Part shown: positions 7,998 through 15,113 of the stretch, one piece after another
How positions within the stretch are numbered: the first letter of the stretch is position 1
Layout: the number at the start of each line of letters is the position of its first letter
Source of the DNA: Gemmatimonadota bacterium
GTDB lineage: Bacteria > Gemmatimonadota > Gemmatimonadetes > Gemmatimonadales > Gemmatimonadaceae
NCBI GenBank assembly: GCA_026387935.1
Contig: JAPLKU010000008.1
Span: 1 to 44,276 of the forward strand
DNA: 44,276 nucleotides
Direction of reading: 5' to 3'
Program-made: the position numbers and the translations under genes
The notes under the pieces: model-generated
Told to the model about the DNA's origin: nothing
Databases searched by the model: none
What the model saw: the letters and a program-made list of their open reading frames with translations, nothing else

Positions 7998-8879
7998 ATG
8001 ACCATTCGAACCACCGGCGCGCGTTACACGGCGAGCAACACGGCGAGCAACACGGCGCGCCACACTTCGAAGACGCTCAGCCTCGCGCGCGCGTTTCTCC
8101 TCTGCACGATTGTCGCCAGCACCGGCTGCGCCATCAGCACCCAGCAAGAAGTCCAGATGGGCCAGAATTACGCGGCCCAGGTGGAGAAAGAGCTTCCCAT
8201 CGTTCGCGACCCGGAAATCGTCCGGTATATCAACGTACTCGGAGATTCGCTCGCCGGCGTCACCGACGACCGGTCGCTGACCTGGCACTTCTCGGTGGTG
8301 GATGCCAAGGAGATCAACGCATTTGCGATTCCGGGTGGATACATCTTCGTGAATCGCGGGCTCATTGAACGCGCGACCAACCTGGCCGAGGTGGCCGGAG
8401 TGCTCGGACACGAAATCGGGCACGTCACCAGGCGGCACAGCATCAAACAGATGCAAAAAGCCCAGGGCGCCAACATGGGGATGACCCTGGCCTGCATCCT
8501 GACGAACATCTGCAACAGTGGACTGGCGCAAACGGGGATTCAACTCGCCGCCGGCGGCGTCTTCGCAAAGTTCAGTCGCGATGATGAATCCGAGGCCGAC
8601 GCTGAAGGGGTGAAAACCGTGATCCGGGCGCATCTCGATCCGGCCGGGATTCCGCAGATGTTTCGGATTCTGTTGGACGAACGCAAGTCGCGGCCGGACG
8701 GCGTGGATGCGTTCTTCCTCTCGCATCCGCTCGAGGAAAACCGGATTGCCGCATCGCAGCAAATGATTGCGACCTACCCGGCGGCCGCGCTGAAGGGGCT
8801 CACGCAGGATTCGCCGAACTTTCAGGCGTTCAAGAAGCGGCTGCTGTCGTTGCCGCCGAGCCCGCCGACGAAGAAGTAG
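7998..8879 (+). CDS. M48-family zinc metalloprotease lipoprotein
   Basis: Envelope metalloprotease resembling the BepA/LoiP/YcaL group that handles outer-membrane protein and envelope quality control. The 293-residue product has a long basic Thr/Ala-rich n-region, a hydrophobic core LARAFLLCTIVASTGC with Cys44 as probable lipidation site, the zinc motif HEIGH at 138-142, and ESEAD at 197-201 supplying the third ligand. The n-region includes a 12-bp perfect tandem repeat (8026-8049, coding TASN-TASN) that keeps the frame. ATG 7998 starts only 12 bp from the divergent trmH-like ATG, so the promoters must lie inside each other's coding region. ATG-like starts further upstream (7971) are possible but overlap more. 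Confidence 0.88.
   Translation: MTIRTTGARYTASNTASNTARHTSKTLSLARAFLLCTIVASTGCAISTQQEVQMGQNYAAQVEKELPIVRDPEIVRYINVLGDSLAGVTDDRSLTWHFSVVDAKEINAFAIPGGYIFVNRGLIERATNLAEVAGVLGHEIGHVTRRHSIKQMQKAQGANMGMTLACILTNICNSGLAQTGIQLAAGGVFAKFSRDDESEADAEGVKTVIRAHLDPAGIPQMFRILLDERKSRPDGVDAFFLSHPLEENRIAASQQMIATYPAAALKGLTQDSPNFQAFKKRLLSLPPSPPTKK
8026..8057. repeat. 12-bp tandem duplication in the M48 signal region
   Basis: ACACGGCGAGCA at 8026-8037 is repeated exactly at 8038-8049 and partly (8 bases) at 8050-8057. The unit keeps the frame and duplicates TASN in the signal peptide n-region. Confidence 0.9.
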
Positions 8880-8917
8880 CGCAACGGCCCCAGGGTTGGT
8901 CTAAGCACCAAATGAGG

Positions 8918-9475
8918 GGTCTCGGCGCTATCGCGGGTGCGGACCACGGCCGGATGAATCGGACCTGTTCGGCGTGAATATCCTGAGGAACTTTGCTTCG
9001 GGGCCGAAGTGCAGGAGCAAGCCGACTTCAAGGTTCGTCGCCCGCAGGTAATTGTGCAGTTGCCGCTTTGCGACTGGGTGCAGCGCGGCGGTGGACTTCA
9101 CCTCGACGACAACCGATTCATCGACGAGCAGGTCGAGGCGATGAAACCCGAGTTCTTGTCCCTTGTACATGACCTGCACCGCGTGTTCGCGGGAAACCAT
9201 ATGCCCGGCTGCAACGAGTTCGCGCTCCAGCGCTGCGCAATAGTGACTCTCCAGGAACCCGTATCCGAGCGTCCGGTACAATTCGTAGAACGCGCCGATG
9301 ATGGAGCGGGTAAGATCGTGGTGCGCGAGTTCAGTTTCTGTCATGCCGCAAACTGAACTCTCCCTCGCACCCCCTCATCATCTTTTTGCCTTCGCCAGAA
9401 TCGTTTCTCCGCCTGCGCCGCTGAGCAATCCGCACACTCCGGCGGTGTTCCGCTCCACGCGATAGCGCCGAGACC
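8918..9475. mobile_element. Inverted-repeat-bounded element carrying a GxxExxY gene
   Basis: The left end, GGTCTCGGCGCTATCGCGG at 8918-8936, is identical to the ends of the element at 4658-4856. The right end at 9457-9475 is the inverted copy with 18 of 19 matches. Similarity extends inward by about 30 bases at both ends (GCGGA, CCGGA and CGGA blocks in the same spacing). Between the ends lies a single gene of the GxxExxY family, whose stop codon sits inside the left repeat. The right end opens directly into a 21-bp repeat array. No transposase is present, so mobilisation, if any, would be in trans or by an unknown route. Confidence 0.5.
8928..9344 (-). CDS. GxxExxY family protein (PD-(D/E)XK-like fold)
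   Basis: A 138-residue protein of the widespread GxxExxY family, function unknown. The naming motif is Gly29-Glu32-Tyr35 in GFLESHY. Asp71 in HRLDLLVD with Glu81 and Lys83 in VVEVKST matches the PD-(D/E)XK nuclease-like core, and a QLHNYLRATN block follows. The last ~13 residues (NRSDSSGRGPHPR) are encoded by the terminal inverted repeat, and the TAG stop lies in the repeat core GCGATAGCGCC. From general knowledge, these genes tend to sit with intergenic repeats and to have repeat-encoded tails in other phyla. It lies alone between the M48 gene and the PNP gene. No catalytic activity is demonstrated here. Confidence 0.85.
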   Translation of the reverse strand: MTETELAHHDLTRSIIGAFYELYRTLGYGFLESHYCAALERELVAAGHMVSREHAVQVMYKGQELGFHRLDLLVDESVVVEVKSTAALHPVAKRQLHNYLRATNLEVGLLLHFGPEAKFLRIFTPNRSDSSGRGPHPR

Positions 9476-9649
9476 CCGGCCGATAGCGCCTATATCCCGG
9501 CTGATAGCGCCGCGATCCCAGCCGATAGCGCCTATACCCCGGCCGATAGCGCCGAGCTCCCAGCCGATAGCGCCGCGATCCCAGCCGATAGCGCCGAGCT
9601 CCCAGCCGATAGCGCCTATATCCCGGCCGATAGCGCCGGGGTCCCGGCC
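9461..9649. repeat. Nine tandem 21-bp repeats
   Basis: Nine head-to-tail units, each exactly 21 bp, fill 9461-9649. Each is GATAGCGCC, then five variable bases (GAGAC, TATAT, GCGAT, TATAC, GAGCT, GCGAT, GAGCT, TATAT, GGGGT), then CCCGGCC, CCCAGCC or CCCGGCT. The first unit begins inside the right terminal inverted repeat of the GxxExxY element, so the array seems to have grown from it. It contains no gene. The rest of the 9345-9665 gap (9345-9456) shows nothing but the inner flank of the repeat. It ends 16 bp from the PNP stop codon. Confidence 0.95.
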
Positions 9650-9665
9650 GGTTTGGAAGCCCGGA

Positions 9666-10517
9666 CTAAAGTTTTTTCACGAATGACTCTAGCAAGTCGC
9701 CGAAGCGCTTGGACGCGAGTCCAGCCTCCATCATCACGTCCTCGTGTCGCACGGGGCCGTCGGATAATCCGGCGGCGGGGTTCGTGACGAGGCTGACCGC
9801 GACGAACTCCATACCAAGCGCGGCAGCAACTATCGCTTCGCACACCGTGGACATGCCCGTCACGGTGGCGCCGAGGCCGGCGAGCATCCGAACTTCGCTC
9901 GGCGTCTCATACACCGGACCCGTCAGCCCGACGTAGACGCCGGGCTTGAGCGCAATCCCGAGTTCCGCCGCTGCTGTTCGCACCAGCGCGCGGAGCCGCG
10001 GCGAGTGTGCAGCCGACATGTCCGGAAACCGCACATCGCCCGGCTCGACGCTGCCGAAAAGCGGATTGTGCCCAGTCAGGTTGATATGATCGTCGAGCAG
10101 CACGAGATCGCCCGCATTGAGCGAGCGTTCCAGTCCGCCGGCCGCGTTGCTCGCGAACAGGACGCGCGCGCCGAGCGCATGCACCACGCGCACCGGGAAG
10201 GCCGACGCGCGTGCGGTGTGGCCCTCATACATATGAAACCGGCCACCGAGCGCGATGACTTCACGTCCGCCCAGTGTGCCGGCGTAGAGCCGACCAGCAT
10301 GGCCTTCCACGGCGGTGGCGGAAAAGCCGGGAATCTCCTGATAGGGCATTTCGCGGACATGCTGCAATCGGCTGACTACATCACCGAGGCCTGAGCCGAG
10401 CACGATCGCCGCTGCCGGAGTGCGCACCGCCAGCCGTTCGCGCACGATGGTTGCAGCCGTCGCAGCCGCCGCGGCGCCCCATGCAGCCGCCCACGGGTCG
10501 CCATCACGGTCGATCAC
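9666..10517 (-). CDS. punA: Purine nucleoside phosphorylase (trimeric PNP/MTAP family)
   Basis: Splits inosine/guanosine with phosphate into base and ribose-1-phosphate. The 283-residue protein has phosphate-binding GSGLG at 41-45, GRFHMYEGH at 92-100, SNAAGG near 123-128, VYETPSE and GMSTVCEA, with TNPAAG for the purine site. These are hallmarks of the low-molecular-weight trimeric class. The start is GTG 10517, which overlaps the adenosine deaminase stop as GTGA, so the two are translationally coupled. As the last gene of the cassette it uses inosine made by the deaminase. The symbol follows actinobacterial/Bacillus usage; deoD would imply the hexameric class. Confidence 0.93.
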   Translation of the reverse strand: MIDRDGDPWAAAWGAAAAATAATIVRERLAVRTPAAAIVLGSGLGDVVSRLQHVREMPYQEIPGFSATAVEGHAGRLYAGTLGGREVIALGGRFHMYEGHTARASAFPVRVVHALGARVLFASNAAGGLERSLNAGDLVLLDDHINLTGHNPLFGSVEPGDVRFPDMSAAHSPRLRALVRTAAAELGIALKPGVYVGLTGPVYETPSEVRMLAGLGATVTGMSTVCEAIVAAALGMEFVAVSLVTNPAAGLSDGPVRHEDVMMEAGLASKRFGDLLESFVKKL

Positions 10518-11596
10518 AACGATTGCCGGAACGTGGCGAGTTCGGCGTCAAACGTCGCGAGGAGTGCCGCGCGCTCATCAGGCGGGAGAAACGCGTTCTC
10601 GAAGCCCGCGCGTGCAATGGCACAGACCGCATCGGCATCAAGGTCCAGCGCCTTCACCGCATGCTCGTACTCGTCGGTGAGGGTCGTGCGGCTCATGAGC
10701 CGGTTATCGGTATTGAGGGTGACCTTCAAGCCGTGCTCGAGATAGGTGCGCACCGGGTGCGTGGCGTAGTCAGCGGCCGCGTGCGTTTGCACGTTGCTGG
10801 TGAGACAGGCCTCGATGGCGATGCCGCGCTCACCGACTTCGTCCATCAGTTTGGGGTCCTCGGCGAGACGCGTCGCATGACCAATCCGCTGCGCGCCGCA
10901 GACATGGACCGCTTCGCGAACGGAGTCGGCTCCAGCGCCTTCGCCGGCATGGCAGGTGCAGAGGAGACCGTGCTCCTTGGCGTGAACAAACGCCGCCGCA
11001 TGATTGGTGGCCGGATGACCGGCTTCGCCGCCGGCCAGATCAAAACCGACCACGCCGCGGCCGACATGCGCGACGGCCAGTCGCGCGAGCTCAAACGACA
11101 CGATGGGATCGAGATGCCGCAGCGCGCACACGATAAGCCCGCTCTTGATTCCGAACTCAGCCGCGGCAAGATCCATTGCACGTTTCGGCGCCTCGACGGC
11201 TTCGTCAAGTGTCAGGCCACCGCGCGTGTTCAGTACCGGCGCATACCGAATCTCCATGTAGCGGATGCCTTCGGCGTGCGCGTCTTCGAGCAGTTCGTAC
11301 GTGACGCGTTCCAGCGCATTTGCGCGCTGCATGACCGCGAGTGTCACGTCGAACCGCGTGAGGTAGTCCTCGAGGTGGCGTGCATCCTGCACCCACATGT
11401 GCTGCGCGAGCGCCTCAGGCGTCGACGCCGGCATCGGCACGCCGAACTCACGCCCGAGTTCGAGCAAAGTTTCGGGGCGAACCGAACCGTCGAGATGGCA
11501 GTGCAACTCCGCTTTCGGGAGCCGCTTGAGCTGGTCGCGCGTGAGCATGCGCGTGCGCGTGAGCGTGCGCGTGAGGGCACGTGGGCGCGTGCTCAC
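10514..11596 (-). CDS. add: Adenosine deaminase
   Basis: Zinc hydrolase turning adenosine into inosine. The metal-binding HCHLDGS is at 32-38 counted from the GTG at 11596, followed by CHAGEGAG (zinc His and catalytic Glu), CLTSNVQT and the NTDNR aspartate near the C-terminus. Total length is 360 residues, normal for the family. The first 16 residues come from a GC-rich run of CGCACGCTCACG-like repeats and are Thr/Arg-only in character. ATG 11548, which gives MLTRDQLKRLPKAELHCHLDGS, is therefore a good alternative start. GTG 11596 is kept because it overlaps the upstream gene's stop as GTGA. It sits between an unknown 81-aa gene and PNP in a nucleotide-salvage cassette. Confidence 0.95.
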   Translation of the reverse strand: MSTRPRALTRTLTRTRMLTRDQLKRLPKAELHCHLDGSVRPETLLELGREFGVPMPASTPEALAQHMWVQDARHLEDYLTRFDVTLAVMQRANALERVTYELLEDAHAEGIRYMEIRYAPVLNTRGGLTLDEAVEAPKRAMDLAAAEFGIKSGLIVCALRHLDPIVSFELARLAVAHVGRGVVGFDLAGGEAGHPATNHAAAFVHAKEHGLLCTCHAGEGAGADSVREAVHVCGAQRIGHATRLAEDPKLMDEVGERGIAIEACLTSNVQTHAAADYATHPVRTYLEHGLKVTLNTDNRLMSRTTLTDEYEHAVKALDLDADAVCAIARAGFENAFLPPDERAALLATFDAELATFRQSL

Positions 11597-11838
11597 GCGG
11601 ACGCATCTCCCGCGCGCTTCGCCTTGGGCGACACGACGCGGAACACCGCGCCTCCGGTCACTGGCGTCGAAGCATCAATCACGAGCCCGCGGCTGTCGGC
11701 GACCGCTCGCGTGCCGGCAGCCACTTCGTCGGCAGCGGCCGAGTCCGCCGCGCGCACCGCGTCAAGCGCCGTTCCTCCGCGGGTGACTTCAACCGCGGCG
11801 CCGTTCACGAAGGCGCGCAGCCGCTCCGGTTCGGTCAT
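11593..11838 (-). CDS. 81-residue hypothetical protein in the nucleotide-salvage cassette
   Basis: Small protein starting MTEPERLRAFVNGAAVEVTR. The N-terminal pattern VNGAAVEVTRGGTALDAVRA resembles the first strands and helix of beta-grasp (ThiS/MoaD/2Fe-2S-like) domains, but there is no C-terminal GG and no Cys, so this is only a hint. It overlaps the UshA-like stop upstream (ATGA) and the adenosine deaminase start downstream (GTGA). Such double coupling argues it is a real, co-translated gene. No signal peptide is seen, so it is probably cytoplasmic. I do not recognise its function. Confidence 0.7.
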   Translation of the reverse strand: MTEPERLRAFVNGAAVEVTRGGTALDAVRAADSAAADEVAAGTRAVADSRGLVIDASTPVTGGAVFRVVSPKAKRAGDASA

Positions 11839-13457
11839 TTGGGAACCGGCGCAAGGCGCACGATAGGATCGGCGCGGATCACGGCGCCGGGCTGGGACTG
11901 CACGAAGGTGATCAGTGCGTCGAGATCGGAGATGCCGGTCTCGACTGGCCCTTTCTGCGCAGCAAAGGCGAGCCCATCGCCGCCGGTGGCCATGAAGTCG
12001 CTCATCGTCACGGTGTACGTGTGGTTCGGATCGAGTGGCTTGCCGCCGACGGTGAGCTCGACGATCCGGTCGCCAGGCGGGCGCTCAGGGTCGTAGCGAA
12101 GCACGACACCGCTCACGTGCGCGTTTGGCTGTGGGCCGCGGACGATGCGCTCGAGATACGCCTTGAGCGCAGCGCCGGTTGCCGTGAGGCGCATCAGCAT
12201 GTTGCCGAACGGCTGCACTTCGTAGAGCGCGCCGAAGGTGACCGGCCCAGCTGCAAGCGTTGCCCGAATGCCGCCATTATTCATCACGCCGACATCGGTG
12301 CCGCCGGCAGCGCGCTGTGCGTCGGCAATCAGATTGCCCAACGCGTGCTGCGGACCGGCACGGCGGAGTTCCACTGCGTTTGTGGCGATCGGCTTTGCCA
12401 CCAGTTCACGAACCGGAGCAACGGCCGCGTCAACGAGGCGCACAATGCCGGCTTCGGGTGTGACCGAGTCGCTCTGTACATAGACCACGCGCGGCATCAC
12501 TGACGCACGCTCGGCGCGGTTCATCGGGAGATCAACGACCGCAACCGCGCGGCCGCTGGAGCGCGCGCGCATGAGCGGAACGCCGCCGATCATTGCCGAC
12601 GCTTCATTGTGCGAATGGCCGCCAACGAATGCGTCCACCGTCCCACCGGCTTGCTGTGCCACGTCGGCAAGTTCGCCGCGGCAGGACTCCGTGCAGTCGA
12701 AGCTCGCGTGGGCGATGACGATGACGAGATCGGCTCCGCGCGCACGCAGCTGTCGCGCCCGCTCCGCCACGATGGGGCCACCAGGGACGAATCGCAGGGT
12801 TGCGACGTTCGACGGCATGGTCGTGACGGGGGTAGCGAGCAGCGCGAGCCCGATGATGCCGATCTTCACACCGCCGCGCTCGACCATGGTGTCGGGCCTG
12901 ATCCACGGCACCGCCTTTCCCGCCGCATCGGTAATGTTTGCGGCGAGCATGCTGAACTTTGCATCACGCATGCGCGCACGAAGCGTGTCCTGGCTCCAGT
13001 CAAAATCATGATTGCCCACCGCGGCCGCCGCATAGCCAAGGGCGTTGTAGAGGGCGATGACGGGCCGGCCGAAGGCGAGGTTTGAGGCGGGCGTTCCCTG
13101 AAACAGATCGCCGCCATCAACAAGCACCGAGGTGCAGCTCGCCGTGCATTCGCTCTGCAGCCGCCGAATGACCCCCGCGAGTTGGCCGGCGCCACCTCGG
13201 CGGCCGCTGGTGCCGTCCTGGCGCGCTTCGAGGCCACCGTGAAAATCGTTGGTTGAAATAATGCGAAGCGTCGTGGCGCGCCCACCCGTAGTCGTAGCCG
13301 TAGTCGTAGTCGCTGCCGTCGACACCGTGGGTGGCCCAGTTGGCGGCGGTGTTGCCGGACGGCGGACGGCCTCGAAGTCGCCCTGCCGGTCAATCGCGGC
13401 CTGCATTTCGGCGACGAGGGCCGGCGGCACGACTTTCCACGACTCTCGTGAGCGCAA
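11835..13457 (-). CDS. UshA-like 5'-nucleotidase half (probably the C-terminal half of a split bifunctional enzyme)
   Basis: Metallophosphatase of the 5'-nucleotidase family, expected to remove phosphate from nucleoside 5'-phosphates outside the cytoplasm. The calcineurin-like domain begins with STNDFHGG (Asp71, His73) and has GGDLFQG, GNHDFDW and GGHSHNE. The C-terminal substrate domain has NNGGIRA and YTVTMSDFMATGGDG. The frame opens with TTG 13457, has no signal peptide, and starts with a ~60-residue Pro/Thr linker, which is unusual for an exported enzyme standing alone. It overlaps the preceding CpdB-like gene by 68 bp in another frame. The layout matches YfkN-type CpdB-UshA proteins, so this is probably one ancestral gene broken near 13428-13447. 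Confidence 0.8.
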   Translation of the reverse strand: MRSRESWKVVPPALVAEMQAAIDRQGDFEAVRRPATPPPTGPPTVSTAATTTTATTTGGRATTLRIISTNDFHGGLEARQDGTSGRRGGAGQLAGVIRRLQSECTASCTSVLVDGGDLFQGTPASNLAFGRPVIALYNALGYAAAAVGNHDFDWSQDTLRARMRDAKFSMLAANITDAAGKAVPWIRPDTMVERGGVKIGIIGLALLATPVTTMPSNVATLRFVPGGPIVAERARQLRARGADLVIVIAHASFDCTESCRGELADVAQQAGGTVDAFVGGHSHNEASAMIGGVPLMRARSSGRAVAVVDLPMNRAERASVMPRVVYVQSDSVTPEAGIVRLVDAAVAPVRELVAKPIATNAVELRRAGPQHALGNLIADAQRAAGGTDVGVMNNGGIRATLAAGPVTFGALYEVQPFGNMLMRLTATGAALKAYLERIVRGPQPNAHVSGVVLRYDPERPPGDRIVELTVGGKPLDPNHTYTVTMSDFMATGGDGLAFAAQKGPVETGISDLDALITFVQSQPGAVIRADPIVRLAPVPK

Positions 13458-14961
13458 CGTTCACGGAGTCCGCTGGACCGAGCGCCTTACCCTTCACGCG
13501 CAGACCGACGACGCGGTCGCCAACGGGGCGCGTCAGGTCAATCGTATACTCTGCGCCTGTGAGGACTTCGTAGTTGAATCCGATCACGGTCGGATCGGGC
13601 GCGGCGTGCATCGCGTCGCCGGTCCCGGTAACCTTGAAGTAGCGCGCGCTCTGCTCGATGTACGCCTTGAGCATGTCGCCTGGCATGCGCACGACACGAA
13701 TGAAGTTGTCGTACGGGTAGAGCTGGGCGAGCTGCGCGACCGTTACCGGGCCGGCAGGAATCCTGACGCGTGTGGAAAAGACCGCCGTAGAGGCAACGTC
13801 GGCTCCTGATGTGCGGCGCATGACTTCGCCGATGAAGTCAATGATCGGCGTGTCGCGCGTTCGCGCCGAGTCCGACCGCCAGTCGACGGCCGTCTTCCCC
13901 ACTGTTGTGCCCGTGTATTTGCGCGCCGCGGCGTGAGCGGTGGCAGAGAGATCAAGTATCGCTTTGTCCTCGGCGTGGCCGGCCGCACGAACAATCACCC
14001 CGTGTTTCGCCGTCACCTTCCACGAAGGCGCGCCGCGGCCCGCACGACCACGCCCCGCGGCCGGCGCATTGCGCTCCACCTGGAGTGTCGCGACGGCCAC
14101 ACTCGTTGCCCAGTTCCGCGGCTGCACCATCAAAACGCCGTTGATCGTGGTATCGGCGATTTCACGGTGCGAGTGCCCAACGACGATGAGGTCGATACCG
14201 GGCACTTCATTCGCCACCGTGGACATGGGATTCTCGGCGCCGACCCCGGGGAGCACCGCATCGGTTCCCGGCGCCGGATCGAATCCTGCATGTGCCACGA
14301 CGACGACCACCTGCGCACCGGCGGCCCGTGCGTCTTTCACCGCGCGGTGGAGCGCCGTCACGATGTCGTCGATCTGTAGTTTCTTGTTGAGCGTGACCTT
14401 GTCCCACACCATCGACCAGGGTGTGGTGACGCCAATGACGGCGACGCGCACGCCTCCGCGGTCAAAAAACGCCGCCGGTGCCCAGCTGCGCTTGCCGTCA
14501 ATCCGGCGCACGTTCGCGGCCAGGAGCGGGAAGGTCGCGGCCGCGAGCGTGCGATCCAGAAAGGGCAGGCCGTAGTTGAACTCGTGATTGCCAAGCACGA
14601 CGGCGTCGTACTTGAGCGCGTTCATCGCGGCGATCACCGGATTGGGGCCGGTCCAGCCTGGGCGCGACGCGACATACGTGACGGCGTTACCCTGCAGGAA
14701 ATCGCCGGCATCGACGAAGAGCGCACGACCCGGGGCCGCCGCACGCAGCGAATCGAAGATTCCTGCCACGCGACTCAGGCCGCGGCCGGACTCGGCAGAA
14801 TCGGTGTAGTAGTCCCACCCACGAATGCGACCGTGGATGTCCGTCGTGGCCGCAATGATCAGCTCGATGGGCTTCTGGGGCGCCGCCGACTGGCCAGAGG
14901 CCGCACGCGACGTGAGCACCGCAGCCGTCAGTACAATTCGAAGTAACTGTTGGGCAGCCAT
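13390..14961 (-). CDS. CpdB-like 2',3'-cyclic-nucleotide phosphodiesterase/3'-nucleotidase half
   Basis: Secreted metallophosphatase with an N-terminal signal peptide (MAAQQLLRIVLTAAVLTSRA). Metal ligands lie in AATTDIHGR (Asp41, His43), DAGDFLQGN, LGNHEFNYG and VGHSHRE. Its C-terminal nucleotide-binding domain includes YPYDNF and FNYEVLTGAEYTIDLT. It ends VNVALT and then an unrelated tail RVVESRAAGPRRRNAGRD; the glycine-rich GGGGY loop that normally follows is missing. The other frame resumes as the UshA-like half through a Pro/Thr linker. Removing one of two near-identical 10-bp units at 13428-13447 joins the frames. It is therefore either a truncated CpdB next to an unusual UshA, or a frameshifted YfkN-type fusion. 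It is divergent from udk-phoBR. Confidence 0.82.
   Translation of the reverse strand: MAAQQLLRIVLTAAVLTSRAASGQSAAPQKPIELIIAATTDIHGRIRGWDYYTDSAESGRGLSRVAGIFDSLRAAAPGRALFVDAGDFLQGNAVTYVASRPGWTGPNPVIAAMNALKYDAVVLGNHEFNYGLPFLDRTLAAATFPLLAANVRRIDGKRSWAPAAFFDRGGVRVAVIGVTTPWSMVWDKVTLNKKLQIDDIVTALHRAVKDARAAGAQVVVVVAHAGFDPAPGTDAVLPGVGAENPMSTVANEVPGIDLIVVGHSHREIADTTINGVLMVQPRNWATSVAVATLQVERNAPAAGRGRAGRGAPSWKVTAKHGVIVRAAGHAEDKAILDLSATAHAAARKYTGTTVGKTAVDWRSDSARTRDTPIIDFIGEVMRRTSGADVASTAVFSTRVRIPAGPVTVAQLAQLYPYDNFIRVVRMPGDMLKAYIEQSARYFKVTGTGDAMHAAPDPTVIGFNYEVLTGAEYTIDLTRPVGDRVVGLRVKGKALGPADSVNVALTRVVESRAAGPRRRNAGRD
13428..13447. repeat. Imperfect 10-bp tandem duplication at the CpdB/UshA frame break
   Basis: CACGACTTTC (13428-13437) is followed at once by CACGACTCTC (13438-13447), one mismatch. 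Deleting one unit (10 bases, a shift of one) brings the CpdB-like frame into the UshA-like frame as NVALTRVVPPALVAEMQ. Confidence 0.75.
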
Positions 14962-15113
14962 AAGCGAACTTACCCGGCACGGGGCGCCAGAGCGACCCCG
15001 GCGACGGCTATCTTTCGGTACATCTGGCGATACATGATCGTGACGCCTGATGTCCTACTGATTCGGCGTGGGACCTTGGAGATTGTAACGACGAGCGGGA
15101 ATCACCTTTTATC

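Noticed and set aside
9461-9649. 21-bp repeat array as a CRISPR
   Set aside because: Units are contiguous with only five variable bases drawn from a small set, there are no unique spacers of 30-40 bp, and no cas genes are present.
10451-11866. 471-codon open frame opposite adenosine deaminase
   Set aside because: It lies antisense to add and its neighbours, has no recognisable domain, and reflects high GC3 codon use. The add motifs on the other strand are decisive.
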